Origin: Photobacterium atrarenae
Lineage (GTDB): Bacteria; Pseudomonadota; Gammaproteobacteria; Enterobacterales; Vibrionaceae
Length of the DNA: 64,000 bases
Reading direction: 5' to 3'
Assembly (NCBI RefSeq): GCF_024380015.1
Contig: NZ_CP101509.1
Coordinates: 310,001 to 374,000 of the forward strand
Position 1 is the first letter of the stretch; each line of letters opens with the position of its first letter. The position numbers and the translations under genes were made by a program. Below the pieces are notes generated by a model. The model did not search any database. It was not told where the DNA came from and saw only the letters and a list, made by a program, of their open reading frames with translations. Shown one piece after another: positions 9,881-18,581 of the stretch.

Positions 9881-10887
9881 TGAACTATTCATGGAAGACA
9901 GGTTTAACACTCACAACACTACTGACTGCGGCAGTCGCAACTTCTGCCTACGCTGAATCCCTCCCGGGCGAAGGCGTCATGGTTCAGCCGGTTCAGTCAA
10001 CCGTTGCCGAAGAGACCTTCCAGACGTTAATCGTCAATAAAGCACTTGAAGCACTGGGTTATGACGTGAAGCCGACCAAAGAAGTTGATTATAACGTCGC
10101 TTACACCTCAATTGCCGAGGGGGATGCCACTTTCCTGGCGGTGGGGTGGTTCCCGCTCCATGCTGATAAATACACGATGGCCGGCGGCGACAACAAATTC
10201 TTCCGTAATGGCGACTATATCTCTGGTGCGGCGCAGGGGTACCTGATCGATAAGAAAACCGCTGAAAAATACGGCATCACCAATATTGCCCAGCTGAAAG
10301 ATCCAAAAATCGCCAAGCTGTTTGATGCCAATGATGACGGTAAAGCAGACTTAACCGGCTGTAACCCAGGTTGGGGTTGTGAATTGGTAATAGAAGAGCA
10401 GCTGACGGCTTACGGACTACGTGACACGGTCACTCACAACCAGGGGAACTATGCGGCCATCATTGCCGATACCATTTCCCGCTATAAAAAAGGCGACCCG
10501 ATCCTTTATTACACCTGGACCCCATACTGGGTGAGTGGTGTTCTGGTTCCAGGCAAAGATGTCGTCTGGCTGGAGGTTCCATTCTCTGCCCTGCCGGGTG
10601 AGCGCAAAAACATTGATACGACGCTGCCAAACGGCAAGAACTTTGGCTTTGAAATGAACTCAATGAAAATTGTTGCCAACAAAAAATTCGCGCAAGAGAA
10701 CCCGGCTGCTGCACGCCTGTTTGAAATCATGAAGCTCGACATTAACGCTGTCAGTGCTCAAAACATGATGATGAGCAAAGGCAGCAACTCGCAAAAAGAT
10801 ATTGAAGCGCACGCCAATAGCTGGATTAACGCAAATCAGGATACGTTCAACCGCTGGATTGCCGAAGCGAAAAAAGCACAGCTGTAA
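9880..10887 (+). CDS. proX: Glycine betaine-binding periplasmic protein ProX
   Basis: A 335-residue periplasmic substrate-binding protein with a Sec signal peptide ending ATSAYA-ES (residues 1-25). Mature features of the OpuAC/ProX family include [17 protein letters not shown] near the start, and the aromatic-rich stretches [11 protein letters not shown] and [11 protein letters not shown], which form the tryptophan cage for quaternary amines. Two cysteines in [10 protein letters not shown] match the ProX disulfide region. A ribosome site AGGAGAGCAATA precedes the start inside the end of proW. A strong terminator follows. Confidence 0.95.
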   Translation: MNYSWKTGLTLTTLLTAAVATSAYAESLPGEGVMVQPVQSTVAEETFQTLIVNKALEALGYDVKPTKEVDYNVAYTSIAEGDATFLAVGWFPLHADKYTMAGGDNKFFRNGDYISGAAQGYLIDKKTAEKYGITNIAQLKDPKIAKLFDANDDGKADLTGCNPGWGCELVIEEQLTAYGLRDTVTHNQGNYAAIIADTISRYKKGDPILYYTWTPYWVSGVLVPGKDVVWLEVPFSALPGERKNIDTTLPNGKNFGFEMNSMKIVANKKFAQENPAAARLFEIMKLDINAVSAQNMMMSKGSNSQKDIEAHANSWINANQDTFNRWIAEAKKAQL

Positions 10888-10910
10888 CACAGCGCATTGC
10901 AACACCGGAT

Positions 10911-10934
10911 GGCCGCTGCGGCGGCCTCTTTTTT
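10911..10934 (+). terminator. Terminator of the proVWX operon
   Basis: GGCCGC-TGCG-GCGGCC hairpin followed by TCTTTTTT, 23 bases after the proX stop. It separates proVWX from the MarR regulator, whose own start lies 47 bases further on. Confidence 0.85.
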
Positions 10935-10980
10935 CTCATCCCATACATTGACCCCTGAAACACATCAGAAGGAGGGAGTT

Positions 10981-11475
10981 TTGGATATCCATGAAGAAGT
11001 ACTCATCGCGATTCGGCAAATCATTCGTGCTGTCGATCTGCATTCGCGGCAATTGAACAAAGACTTCGGACTCACAAGCCCGCAACTGCTCATCATGCGT
11101 GCGATTCGAAGTTCTGGTGAAGTGACCATTCGCCAGCTCTCAATCAATACCAATATGAGCCAGGCAACGGCCACCAGTATTATTGATCGCCTGGAAAAAC
11201 GCGGCATGGTGACCCGATGCCGAAATACCAAAGATCGCCGGAAAGTCAATGCGTACTTAACCGAGCAGGGGGATATTGTGTTGGATCAGGCGCCTCTGCC
11301 CCTGCAGGATAATTTCATTAAGCAGTTTCAGCGGCTGAATGAGTGGGAGCAGACATTGATCTTATCCTCTGTCCAGCGGATATCGACCATGATGAATGCC
11401 CAGGAACTGGATGTTGCACCTGTACTGGAAGTCGGCTTTGACCACAGCGGGCAGCATCACACTCCCCGCCAGTAA
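10981..11475 (+). CDS. MarR-family transcriptional regulator
   Basis: A 164-residue winged-helix regulator. The DNA-binding core is VTIRQLSINTNMSQATATSIIDRL with the wing KRGMVTRCRNTKDRRKVNAYLT. N- and C-terminal helices (EVLIAIRQIIRAVDLHSRQL, QTLILSSVQRISTMMNA) form the dimer interface. The start is taken as TTG at 10981 because AGGAGGGAGTT precedes it. The ATG codons at 10897 and 10909 would start translation inside the proVWX terminator hairpin region and add Ala-rich residues unlike MarR proteins. The position behind a compatible-solute transporter suggests osmotic control, as with EctR-like MarR proteins, but that is inference. Confidence 0.88.
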   Translation: MDIHEEVLIAIRQIIRAVDLHSRQLNKDFGLTSPQLLIMRAIRSSGEVTIRQLSINTNMSQATATSIIDRLEKRGMVTRCRNTKDRRKVNAYLTEQGDIVLDQAPLPLQDNFIKQFQRLNEWEQTLILSSVQRISTMMNAQELDVAPVLEVGFDHSGQHHTPRQ

Positions 11476-11491
11476 TCCGATGGTGCCGTCC

Positions 11492-11513
11492 GGTGAGTCT
11501 GTACCGACTCACC
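11492..11513. terminator. Hairpin between convergent MarR and hpd genes
   Basis: Perfect 8-bp stem GGTGAGTC-TGTACC-GACTCACC located between two convergent genes. The T-run is poor (GGTTTCTTTG, 20 bases on), so termination is likely but not certain. Confidence 0.5.
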
Positions 11514-11541
11514 GACCCGGCCCCGCTCGGTTTCTTTGTTC

Positions 11542-12618
11542 CTATTTCGATTCCACGTCCAGAACCCCACGACGGATCTGATCCAACTCAATCGATTCGA
11601 ACAGCGCCTGGAAGTTCCCTTCCCCGAAGCCCTCATTCCCTTTACGCTGAATAATCTCAAAGAAGACAGGGCCGATCACGGTATCGGTAAAGATTTGCAG
11701 CAGAATCCCGCTTTGATCGCCATCGATCAGAATCTTCAGCTCATTAAGTTTAGCGATATCTTCCTTATGTTGCGGGACGCGCTTGTTAATGCCTTCATAG
11801 TAAGTATCCGGCGTGTCCATAAAGGCCAGGCCACCATCTTTCAGCGTTTTGACCGTGGCTAGGATGTTATCTGTACTCAGGGCGATATGCTGGATCCCCT
11901 CCCCGTTGTACTGTTCCAGATATTCGGCAATCTGGGACTTGTCATCGCTGGATTCATTGATCGGAATCCGGATTTTGCCACAAGGTGACGTCATCGCGCG
12001 CGACAGCAAGCCGGTCACTTTCCCTTTGATGTCAAAGTGACGAATCTCGCGGAAGTTCGCAATCTTCTCATAAAAGCTGGACCAGAGATCCATGTTGCCG
12101 CGCTGCACATTGTGGGTCAGGTGGTCAATCACTTTCAGCCCGGCGTCTAACGCCGCCATCCGCTCTTTGTAATCCGGGTAATAGTCAAAGTCGATCTCGT
12201 AGATGTCGTGCTCGCCGTAGCGATCTACCAGATAAATCAACGACTCGCCAATCCCGTAGATCGCCGGGATATTGAGCTCCATAGGGCCCGCCTGGGCTGC
12301 GCAAGGGGTCGCCCCTTTCTCAACCGCATACGCCAATGCCTGGCTGGCATCCTGAACCCGAAAGGCCATCGCATTCACGCTGGCACCATGCACACCGGCA
12401 AACCCGGCCGCTTGTGAATGGGCCTCACCGTTAACGATAAAGTTGATGTCTCCCTGACGGTAGAGCCAAACCGCTTTATGCTTATGCTTGGCCACCTCGG
12501 CAAAACCCATCAGGCGAAACAGGTTCTTCAAATTGGCAATCCCTTCCGGAGTCGGCGCTGTGTACTCTACAAATTCAAAGCCATCCGTTCCCATTGGATT
12601 ATCAATCATTTTGTTCAT
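11542..12618 (-). CDS. hpd: 4-hydroxyphenylpyruvate dioxygenase
   Basis: A 358-residue non-heme Fe(II) enzyme converting 4-hydroxyphenylpyruvate to homogentisate in tyrosine breakdown. Ligands of the 2-His-1-Glu facial triad are visible: His in VHGASVNAMAF, His in GIQHIALSTDNI and Glu in PVFFEIIQRKG. The C-terminal gate helix carries FGEGNFQALFESIELDQ. Length is normal for the bacterial family. It is monocistronic here, with no homogentisate dioxygenase beside it, so product may be degraded by distant genes or polymerise to pyomelanin. The start is the ATG at 12618, preceded by GAGGAAAAAAGG. Confidence 0.95.
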   Translation of the reverse strand: MNKMIDNPMGTDGFEFVEYTAPTPEGIANLKNLFRLMGFAEVAKHKHKAVWLYRQGDINFIVNGEAHSQAAGFAGVHGASVNAMAFRVQDASQALAYAVEKGATPCAAQAGPMELNIPAIYGIGESLIYLVDRYGEHDIYEIDFDYYPDYKERMAALDAGLKVIDHLTHNVQRGNMDLWSSFYEKIANFREIRHFDIKGKVTGLLSRAMTSPCGKIRIPINESSDDKSQIAEYLEQYNGEGIQHIALSTDNILATVKTLKDGGLAFMDTPDTYYEGINKRVPQHKEDIAKLNELKILIDGDQSGILLQIFTDTVIGPVFFEIIQRKGNEGFGEGNFQALFESIELDQIRRGVLDVESK

Positions 12619-12927
12619 CCTTTTTTCCTCACTTTGTTTGTATGATGTGTAACCATTACTTATAGGATTAGCATTTCCTGCCTAAGGATGAGACATTTGC
12701 AGAGAAATCAATGTTACACAAATGTAAATACAACTTGTAAACCACGATTGCCAGAGACAATTTGAGTCAGTCAAACCCACGGCCGGGCTGTACACCTTCA
12801 CAGGCAGCACCCGGCAACCACGGGTCAATCCGATAGCTCATGCCGATGTGCTACCTGCCGGGCAAATTTCACGCTCACCTTTCAACGGTTAAATTTCAAG
12901 GTCTATCATTGATAGTGAGGTGAACAA
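12619..12927. other. Divergent intergenic region of hpd and the CHAD gene
   Basis: No gene seen. A 14-bp palindrome TTACA-CAAA-TGTAA at 12714-12727 lies about 100 bases before hpd and is a candidate operator. TyrR-type regulators recognise TGTAAA-type half-sites, but the orientation here (TTACA...TGTAA) is not the classical TyrR box. Confidence 0.4.
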
Positions 12928-13896
12928 ATGAATGTGAATAAGCGAGATAAGCTAAAGCTGCCGAAGAAAAAAAAGCCGGATGTTCCATTAAAGGCTTCAG
13001 AAGAGATTTACCTGCCAACCTATCATTTTCTGCTCAATGAGTTTCATCACGCCCGATTGCATGAAAAAGGGATCATCCGTGATGATGATATCGAGTTCCT
13101 CCACCAGTACCGGGTCTCCCTGCGCCGCTGCCGGGTTCTGATTAGCCTGATGAAAACCCTTTTTTTGCCACGACAGAAAAAGATGCTGAACCTGGCCCTC
13201 AAAACACTGATGCAAAAAACCAATCAGCTACGGGATCTGGATGTCTTTCTTGAGCAAATGGATGACTATTTTTCGAAACTCGATCATCGGCATCACCAGG
13301 GGCTCAGCTGTTTCTTTGACGCATTACAGCATGAGCGGGAAGCCACCCATAAAGCCGTAAAGAAATGGCTAAAAACAGATAATTACGAGCAGCAGTGCCA
13401 GCAGGTGAAAGGGTTGATCAAAGAGCTGGAAGCCACACCGGTCAACAAAGGGCGCCAGAAGAGTAAAGCCTTTGCCCAGGGGATCATCTGGAAGCGTTTT
13501 CAACGCACCGTGACGATCTGCAGCAGCCTCGATAGCAACAGTCCGGACGAGCAAATCCACCAGCTTCGGATCTGCTGTAAAAAACTGCGGTACCTGCTGG
13601 AATATTTCACACCGCTCTTTCCGACGAAAACAACTAAAGTGCAAATTCGCCACTTAAAGCAATTACAAGATGAGTTGGGAGATTTTAACGACTCATCCAC
13701 CCAATTGATTTTTTTCGAAAGTTATCTGGAACGTCACGAAGTCCCCAGTCTGAACCGCCGGGCGATTGCCGAGTTAAAAAAAGTTACCCGGCAAAATCAC
13801 CTGGCATCCAAGGAACGGGTGATCCAGAAACTAAGCAGCTTTATCAGTCAGGACAATGTCGCCAGCTTTAAGGCCTTGTACCACTGCGAATGCTAG
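12928..13896 (+). CDS. CHAD domain protein
   Basis: A 322-residue cytoplasmic all-helical protein. Two CHAD repeats are visible: the first around residues 45-150 (IEFLHQYRVSLRRCRVLISLM, KTNQLRDLDVFLEQMDDYF) and the second around 200-310 (EQIHQLRICCKKLRYLLEYF, LKQLQDELGDFNDSSTQL). The conserved His plus Arg/Lys pairs (HQYRVSLRR, HQLRICCKKLR) bind polyphosphate, and such proteins associate with polyphosphate granules. The Lys-rich N-terminus (KLPKKKKP) fits polyanion binding. It has its own promoter and ribosome site (AGTGAGGTGAACAA). No CYTH triphosphatase domain is fused or adjacent. Confidence 0.88.
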   Translation: MNVNKRDKLKLPKKKKPDVPLKASEEIYLPTYHFLLNEFHHARLHEKGIIRDDDIEFLHQYRVSLRRCRVLISLMKTLFLPRQKKMLNLALKTLMQKTNQLRDLDVFLEQMDDYFSKLDHRHHQGLSCFFDALQHEREATHKAVKKWLKTDNYEQQCQQVKGLIKELEATPVNKGRQKSKAFAQGIIWKRFQRTVTICSSLDSNSPDEQIHQLRICCKKLRYLLEYFTPLFPTKTTKVQIRHLKQLQDELGDFNDSSTQLIFFESYLERHEVPSLNRRAIAELKKVTRQNHLASKERVIQKLSSFISQDNVASFKALYHCEC

Positions 13897-13913
13897 CGAT
13901 ATCAGTCCACAGA

Positions 13914-14396
13914 TTAAGCTCGAAGTGCTTTGACAATCTCACCTTCAATTGATTCAGGCCGCTTGGTTGGCGCGAAACGCTTCAGCGGCTGACCATCCCT
14001 GCCGATCAGAAACTTGGTAAAATTCCATTTAATTTTGTCACCGAACAGTCCGGGCTGGGCACGTTTAAGATACTGAAACACCGGATGACTATTCGCCCCG
14101 TTGACATCCACTTTTTCAAACATCGGGAACTCTACCCCGTAATTGATCTGGCATGACTGGGCAATTTCTTCGTTTTTACCCGGCTCCTGGCCGCCAAACT
14201 GGTTACAGGGAAAACCCAGGATCACCAACCCGTCATCTTTATACTTGGCATACAAGTCCTGCAATCCCTGATATTGCGGCGTAAAACCACATTCGCTTGC
14301 CGTATTCACCACCAACACCACTTTACCGGCAAATGTATTCATCACCACATCTTCGCCACGGATATTTTTCGCCGACAGCTCGTAGAAACTTGTCAT
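13914..14396 (-). CDS. Glutathione peroxidase family protein (BtuE-like)
   Basis: A 160-residue thioredoxin-fold peroxidase reducing hydroperoxides. The peroxidatic Cys is in VNTASECGFTPQY, the conserved Gln/Trp region is LGFPCNQFGGQEPG, and the Trp-Asn motif is KWNFTKFLIGRDG. It has Cys, not selenocysteine. The resolving Cys of thioredoxin-dependent members may be the one in FPCNQFGGQEPG or AQSCQINYG. Family length is normal. The gene is convergent with the CHAD gene, 17 bases away, and is preceded by AAGGAGGGAATCAG. Confidence 0.92.
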   Translation of the reverse strand: MTSFYELSAKNIRGEDVVMNTFAGKVVLVVNTASECGFTPQYQGLQDLYAKYKDDGLVILGFPCNQFGGQEPGKNEEIAQSCQINYGVEFPMFEKVDVNGANSHPVFQYLKRAQPGLFGDKIKWNFTKFLIGRDGQPLKRFAPTKRPESIEGEIVKALRA

Positions 14397-14587
14397 CTGA
14401 TTCCCTCCTTTTCACCCTGAATCTTGAATATCACCGCCTACCTTAGCAGAGAAAATTAGAATTAAACGCCCATTTTTATGATGGTGCCTATCCGATATCA
14501 CAAAGGTGCTCAAATAAAATTTCGAGTCAGTTCTCATCTTTCTTTCAGAGTACTATCGAAACGATAAACTTGGTGCTATTTTAAACA

Positions 14588-14601
14588 TTCAAAATATTGA
14601 A
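14588..14601. promoter_or_regulatory. Candidate operator before yhfZ
   Basis: 14-bp sequence TTCAAAATATTGAA with 5-bp inverted arms. Its exact reverse complement, TTCAATATTTTGAA, occurs at 21245-21258 before the PTS permease gene. It sits 17 bases before the yhfZ ATG, where a repressor would block transcription. YhfZ is the obvious candidate to bind it; that link is inferred. Confidence 0.5.
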
Positions 14602-14617
14602 GATAAAAACAGGTGTT

Positions 14618-15514
14618 ATGAAAACGCAATATATCAGTAAAGAAGGGGCAGCAATTATCAATATTGCCCGCTACTTAATGTCAACGTCCGTCAATGATCG
14701 GCTGCGGACCATTGACGCATTATCTGAAGATATAGGCGTTTCCGTTGGCTTTGTCCAGAAAGCCCTGACCACCATTGAACAACAAGGTGCTGTCACACTG
14801 TCAAAACAGGGGCGCAACGGCACGTTTATCGGTCAGCTGGACTATCGTGCACTAGCCGGACTGACCGGATTCTCTCACGTCGTCTGCGCCATGCCCCTCC
14901 CCTACACCAAACACTACGAAGGGCTGGCCAGCGGGCTAAAAAAGCAAATCGGCGACCTGCCGTTGTACTTTGCCCATATGCGCGGTGCCAGTGCCCGGGC
15001 AGAGTGTCTGATGGCCGGAACCCATGACATTGCCATCATGTCCAAGCTGGCAGCGCAGACTTACACCGGCGGCTTTGTAACGGCCATTGATTTGGGCCAA
15101 CACTCCTACTCTCTTCCCCACCGGTTAATCTTCCGTCAGGGGGAATATGAAGAAATTCAACGCGTCGGGGTGGATCCGGACTCACCAGACCAGAAAATAC
15201 TAACTCAGGGCGCTTTTCTGGACAAAGCGGTCACCATTGTAGAAATCAACTACGCCGACAGCCTCAACCTGCTGCTCAGCGGAGAAATAGATGCGGTGGT
15301 CTGGCTGCCGGAAGCCATTGATATGGAAAAATATGGCCTTGCCGAGCAACCATTGGATCACATTGAGCAATGCGCACTCGCTTCAGAGGCTGTGATGCTG
15401 GTCAGCGGGGACAACCCGCACATCACAACCCTGCTCCGCAAGCTCATCAACATTCCGGCTTTACTTGAACACCAACAACAAGTCGTCCGGGGCGAGATCA
15501 CCCCGAGCTACTAA
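14618..15514 (+). CDS. yhfZ: YhfZ-like GntR-type transcriptional regulator
   Basis: A 298-residue protein. Residues 1-70 form a winged helix (DRLRTIDALSEDIGVSVGFVQKAL then GAVTLSKQGRNGTFIG). The remainder resembles the YhfZ C-terminal domain, which has a periplasmic-binding-protein-like fold that probably binds the pathway's inducer (residues about 80-295, with GFSHVVCAMPLPYTKHYEGLA and SGEIDAVVWLPEAID). The ATG at 14618 is preferred over a TTG at 14597 that falls inside the candidate operator. First gene of the yhf operon, so it probably controls itself and the operon. Confidence 0.85.
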   Translation: MKTQYISKEGAAIINIARYLMSTSVNDRLRTIDALSEDIGVSVGFVQKALTTIEQQGAVTLSKQGRNGTFIGQLDYRALAGLTGFSHVVCAMPLPYTKHYEGLASGLKKQIGDLPLYFAHMRGASARAECLMAGTHDIAIMSKLAAQTYTGGFVTAIDLGQHSYSLPHRLIFRQGEYEEIQRVGVDPDSPDQKILTQGAFLDKAVTIVEINYADSLNLLLSGEIDAVVWLPEAIDMEKYGLAEQPLDHIEQCALASEAVMLVSGDNPHITTLLRKLINIPALLEHQQQVVRGEITPSY

Positions 15515-15536
15515 ACCCGTTATACAGGAGCGCATC

Positions 15537-15914
15537 ATGAAGGAACGTCTCAACCTGCTGCGACAAGCGAACGTCATCAGCGCTGATGCCTGTCAGGCGA
15601 CGGAAATTGCAGTCCGTCTGATCGGCGAACAGTTCGCACTGACCCCGGACAATGAGCAATTCCAGATGGCCATGACCCACTTTGCCCGGGCCTTTGACCG
15701 CATCCGGAGTGGCGCGCCTGTTGATGAGGGACTGGATCCGGAGATCTTCGATGAGATCCTGGCGGATGACGGATTCGAGCAAGTCCAGGCCCTGAATCAG
15801 CGCATCCTTGACCAAGTCGGCCTGGTACAGGTGCCGGTAACTGAAAACTCGTTTTTCCTCAGCAATCTCTTTTCGCTCTGTTGCGCCAGCGCTGCCGAGG
15901 AGGGTACATGTTAA
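15537..15914 (+). CDS. yhfY: YhfY-like PRD-containing protein
   Basis: A 125-residue cytoplasmic protein similar to E. coli YhfY, which is a stand-alone PTS-regulation-domain (PRD) type protein. The helical sequence MKERLNLLRQANVIS ... MAMTHFARAFDRIRSGAP carries a His in the position expected for PRD phosphorylation (THFARAF). The ATG at 15537 has the ribosome site CAGGAG, while upstream in-frame codons overlap yhfZ. The last 7 bases overlap php. A PRD protein beside a PTS permease gene is suggestive: it could be phosphorylated by PTS proteins and tie the operon to sugar transport. Confidence 0.8.
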   Translation: MKERLNLLRQANVISADACQATEIAVRLIGEQFALTPDNEQFQMAMTHFARAFDRIRSGAPVDEGLDPEIFDEILADDGFEQVQALNQRILDQVGLVQVPVTENSFFLSNLFSLCCASAAEEGTC

Positions 15915-16786
15915 TCAACCCAAACGGTTACACCTATTGCCATGAACATCTGCATATCGATCTCTCGCCGCAAAAAGGCAATATCGACTGCCGTCTGGAT
16001 CAGTATGACCTGATCAGAGCGGAGATGGACGCGCTGGTCGATCGCGGTGTGTATAACATTATCGAGGTGACCAACGCTTTTATGGGTAGAAATCCTCAAT
16101 TTATTGAAAGTTTAATGTCTGATACAAATATCAATATCTTACTCTCCACCGGATATTACATTGAGGGATTTTTCCCACCGGATCTGTATACCAAATCAGC
16201 AAAAGCGATCAGCCGGGAAATGATCCGAGAGATCGTCGACGGCATTGACGGCAGCAACCTCAAAGCCAGCGTGATTGGTGAAGTCGGCAGCAGTGAGAAC
16301 ACTTTTACCGAAACCGAGAAAAAAGTGTTTGAAGCCGCGGCCATGGCCCATTTTGAGACCGGCCGGCCCATTTCAACCCACCAGTCCATGAGCACCATGG
16401 GACGCTACCAAATTGAGTTGTTCAAACAGTTCGGTGTCGATCTGGAGAAAGTCACCATCGGCCACTGCGATCTGAAAGACAACCTGGAAGATATACTGTG
16501 GCTGTTGGATCAGGGCTGCTATGTCCAGTTCGACACCATCGGCAAGAACTCGTACTACCCCGACAGCCGCCGCATTGCCATGCTCAAAGCCCTGGCGGAA
16601 CGCGGCCTGCTCGAGCGGGTCATGCTCTCGATGGATATTACCCGTCGTTCACATCTGAAAGAAAACGGTGGCCCCGGTTTTTGTTACCTGATGGATACGT
16701 TCCTTCCCCAACTGGAAGAAAACGGCATCAGCCGGGCAGAAATCGACACCATGTTAAAACACGCACCCTACCAACTCTTCCAATAA
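15908..16786 (+). CDS. php: Phosphotriesterase homology protein Php (YhfV)
   Basis: A 292-residue amidohydrolase-superfamily TIM barrel with a binuclear metal centre. Ligands fall exactly at the positions known for E. coli Php: His12 and His14 in YCHEHLHID, Glu125 in SVIGEVGSS (in place of the carboxylated Lys of phosphotriesterase), His158 in ISTHQSMS, His186 in IGHCDLKD, and an Asp in MLSMDITRRS. The natural substrate of Php is unknown. The start at 15908 has GAGGAGGGTAC upstream. It overlaps yhfY by 7 bases and is 26 bases before yhfU. Confidence 0.92.
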   Translation: MLINPNGYTYCHEHLHIDLSPQKGNIDCRLDQYDLIRAEMDALVDRGVYNIIEVTNAFMGRNPQFIESLMSDTNINILLSTGYYIEGFFPPDLYTKSAKAISREMIREIVDGIDGSNLKASVIGEVGSSENTFTETEKKVFEAAAMAHFETGRPISTHQSMSTMGRYQIELFKQFGVDLEKVTIGHCDLKDNLEDILWLLDQGCYVQFDTIGKNSYYPDSRRIAMLKALAERGLLERVMLSMDITRRSHLKENGGPGFCYLMDTFLPQLEENGISRAEIDTMLKHAPYQLFQ

Positions 16787-16812
16787 TAATCAGAGAATAA
16801 AAAGGTCCTGTT

Positions 16813-17172
16813 ATGAAAAAAATCGGTATTGCCGGCTTACAACGTGAGCAAATCAAAGCACAAATTGAGCAAACCCAGCCGGGCCAGTTCGAGTGCCATA
16901 TCCTCAACGACATGGAAGCCGCGATGAAGGTGAAGAACGGCGAACTCGACTACTACATCGGCTGCTGTAACACCGGTGCCGGGGCGGCCCTGTCAATCGC
17001 CATCGCCATCATTGGCTTCGCCCAGAGCTGTACCATCGCCAAACCTGCCATCCAGGCCAAACAGGATGAAGTCGAGCAGTTCGTCAGCGAAGGCAAAGTC
17101 GCGTTCGGGCTTTCCGTCGAGCACGTCGAGCATGCTGTTCCCATGTTAATTAATACACTGGCTAGCAGGTAA
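16813..17172 (+). CDS. yhfU: YhfU-like DUF2620 protein
   Basis: A 119-residue soluble protein of the DUF2620/YhfU family. It begins MKKIGIAGLQREQIKAQIEQ and contains the Gly/Cys-rich conserved motif YYIGCCNTGAGAALSIAIA, then VAFGLSVEHVEHAVPMLINT. The CCNTGAG loop looks like a nucleotide- or phosphate-binding turn, but no reaction is known. Six bases separate it from yhfT, so the two are co-translated, and they probably act together. Confidence 0.85.
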   Translation: MKKIGIAGLQREQIKAQIEQTQPGQFECHILNDMEAAMKVKNGELDYYIGCCNTGAGAALSIAIAIIGFAQSCTIAKPAIQAKQDEVEQFVSEGKVAFGLSVEHVEHAVPMLINTLASR

Positions 17173-17178
17173 CTGGTT

Positions 17179-18480
17179 ATGGATATCATAAATATCGGGC
17201 TGGTCGCCCTACTCTGTGCAATGACGGCACTCATCGCCAACATGAGCGCCTCCGTCTTCCATGACGGGATCCGTCCAATTCTGCCACAGCTGGTCGAAGG
17301 TCATATGACCCGACGTGACGCCGGCTCGGTCGCATTCGGCCTGTCGATCGGCTTTGTCGCCTCGGTGGGGATTTCATTCACTTTATCGACCGGGCTGCTC
17401 AACCCCTGGCTGCTGTTTCTCCCCACGGACATCCTCGGGGTGATGATCGCCAGCCGCTGGCTAGCAGCCCTGGCCGGTGGTCTCTGGGGAATCCTGGTGG
17501 TGACGTCGCTCTCCGGTGTCAATGCCGTCCTGACTGGTTTACCGATTGACGCCCTCGGTGCACTGGGTGAGTTGGGCACCCCGGTGATGACCGCGTTTGC
17601 CCTGTTCCCGCTGCTGGCCATTTTCTATCAATTTGGCTGGAAAGCCGGGGCCATTGCTGCCGGGGTGGTCTTGCTGTCACGCTTACTGACCATCCAGTTT
17701 ACGTCGATTTATCCCGAATCCATCCAGATCTTCGTCGGCATGGTCATGCTGGTCGGCACCGCGATCCACAAAGACATCAACGACAAGAAGAATGGCATTT
17801 CACCACCGGACATGTCCGGCATGCACAGCCTGTTTGAAGAGCGCACCAAGCGGATCATGAAGCACCTGCCGCTACTGGCTGCAACCGGCTCGCTGATTGC
17901 CATTGTGGCCAACGCGGGGATCTTTGCCGGGTCAGAAGTCTCGATCTATGCCCTGGCCGATGCCTATAAACTCACCGATCCGGCGGCACATGACGCCGCG
18001 ATGCAACAGGTCGCGCTATCAGAGTTCATGCGCGGTCTGGGTTTTGTACCACTCATTGCCACCACAGCACTGGCAACAGGCGTCTATGGCGTGGTCGGCA
18101 TGACGTTCGTCTTTGTCGTTGGTTACCTGGCACCGAATATCCCAGTTGCCGCGGTACTTGGGGCACTGACGATCTGCATTGAGGTTTTCCTGCTGCGCAA
18201 GGTCGGTCACTTCCTGGAGCAATTTCCTTCTATTCGCAACGCATCAGACAATATTCGCAACTCAATGAATACCCTGATGGAGTTTGCGCTGCTGATTGGC
18301 GGGGTCCTGGCAGTCATGAAAATGGGCGCAACCACCGGCCTGACCATTTTCACCATGCTGTTCTTCCTCAATGAAGTCATGGGCCGTCCGGTTCTGAAAA
18401 TAGCAGCACCCGCAGTTGCGGCCATTCTGACCGGTATCTTACTGAATGTGCTGTATGTACTAGGTCTGTTCACTGTCTAG
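17179..18480 (+). CDS. yhfT: YhfT-like membrane transport protein
   Basis: A 433-residue inner-membrane protein with about 10-12 hydrophobic segments (for example IGLVALLCAMTALIAN, GLTIFTMLFFLNEVM, VAAILTGILLNVLYVLG). Conserved features of the YhfT family include MSASVFHDGIRPILPQLVEGHMTR near the N-terminus. It is taken to be the transporter or exchange permease of the yhf pathway; its substrate is not known. A structured spacer of 101 bases separates it from yhfX where yhfS lies in some relatives. Confidence 0.85.
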   Translation: MDIINIGLVALLCAMTALIANMSASVFHDGIRPILPQLVEGHMTRRDAGSVAFGLSIGFVASVGISFTLSTGLLNPWLLFLPTDILGVMIASRWLAALAGGLWGILVVTSLSGVNAVLTGLPIDALGALGELGTPVMTAFALFPLLAIFYQFGWKAGAIAAGVVLLSRLLTIQFTSIYPESIQIFVGMVMLVGTAIHKDINDKKNGISPPDMSGMHSLFEERTKRIMKHLPLLAATGSLIAIVANAGIFAGSEVSIYALADAYKLTDPAAHDAAMQQVALSEFMRGLGFVPLIATTALATGVYGVVGMTFVFVVGYLAPNIPVAAVLGALTICIEVFLLRKVGHFLEQFPSIRNASDNIRNSMNTLMEFALLIGGVLAVMKMGATTGLTIFTMLFFLNEVMGRPVLKIAAPAVAAILTGILLNVLYVLGLFTV

Positions 18481-18492
18481 CAGACTGCTTCC

Positions 18493-18557
18493 AGAGCCAG
18501 TCTGCACGTTTCACCCAGCTCACAGTTATCCACGCGTTCCGCTTGTGGACTGGCTCT
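18493..18557 (+). repeat. Nested inverted repeat in the yhfT-yhfX spacer
   Basis: Outer arms AGAGCCAGTC (18493-18502) and GACTGGCTCT (18548-18557) are perfect 10-bp complements. Inside lies TCCAC-GCG ... CGC-TT-GTGGA (18529-18549), sharing the last two bases with the outer arm, so the two stems compete. There is no T-run behind it, so it is more likely an RNA-processing or stability element than a terminator. Confidence 0.55.
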
Positions 18558-18581
18558 GCTCGTCGTTAAAAAGGGGTTTAC

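Noticed and set aside
12714..12727. Palindrome TTACACAAATGTAA as a TyrR box for hpd
   Set aside because: The arms are inverted relative to the TyrR consensus (TGTAAA-N6-TTTACA), so it is recorded only as a candidate operator.
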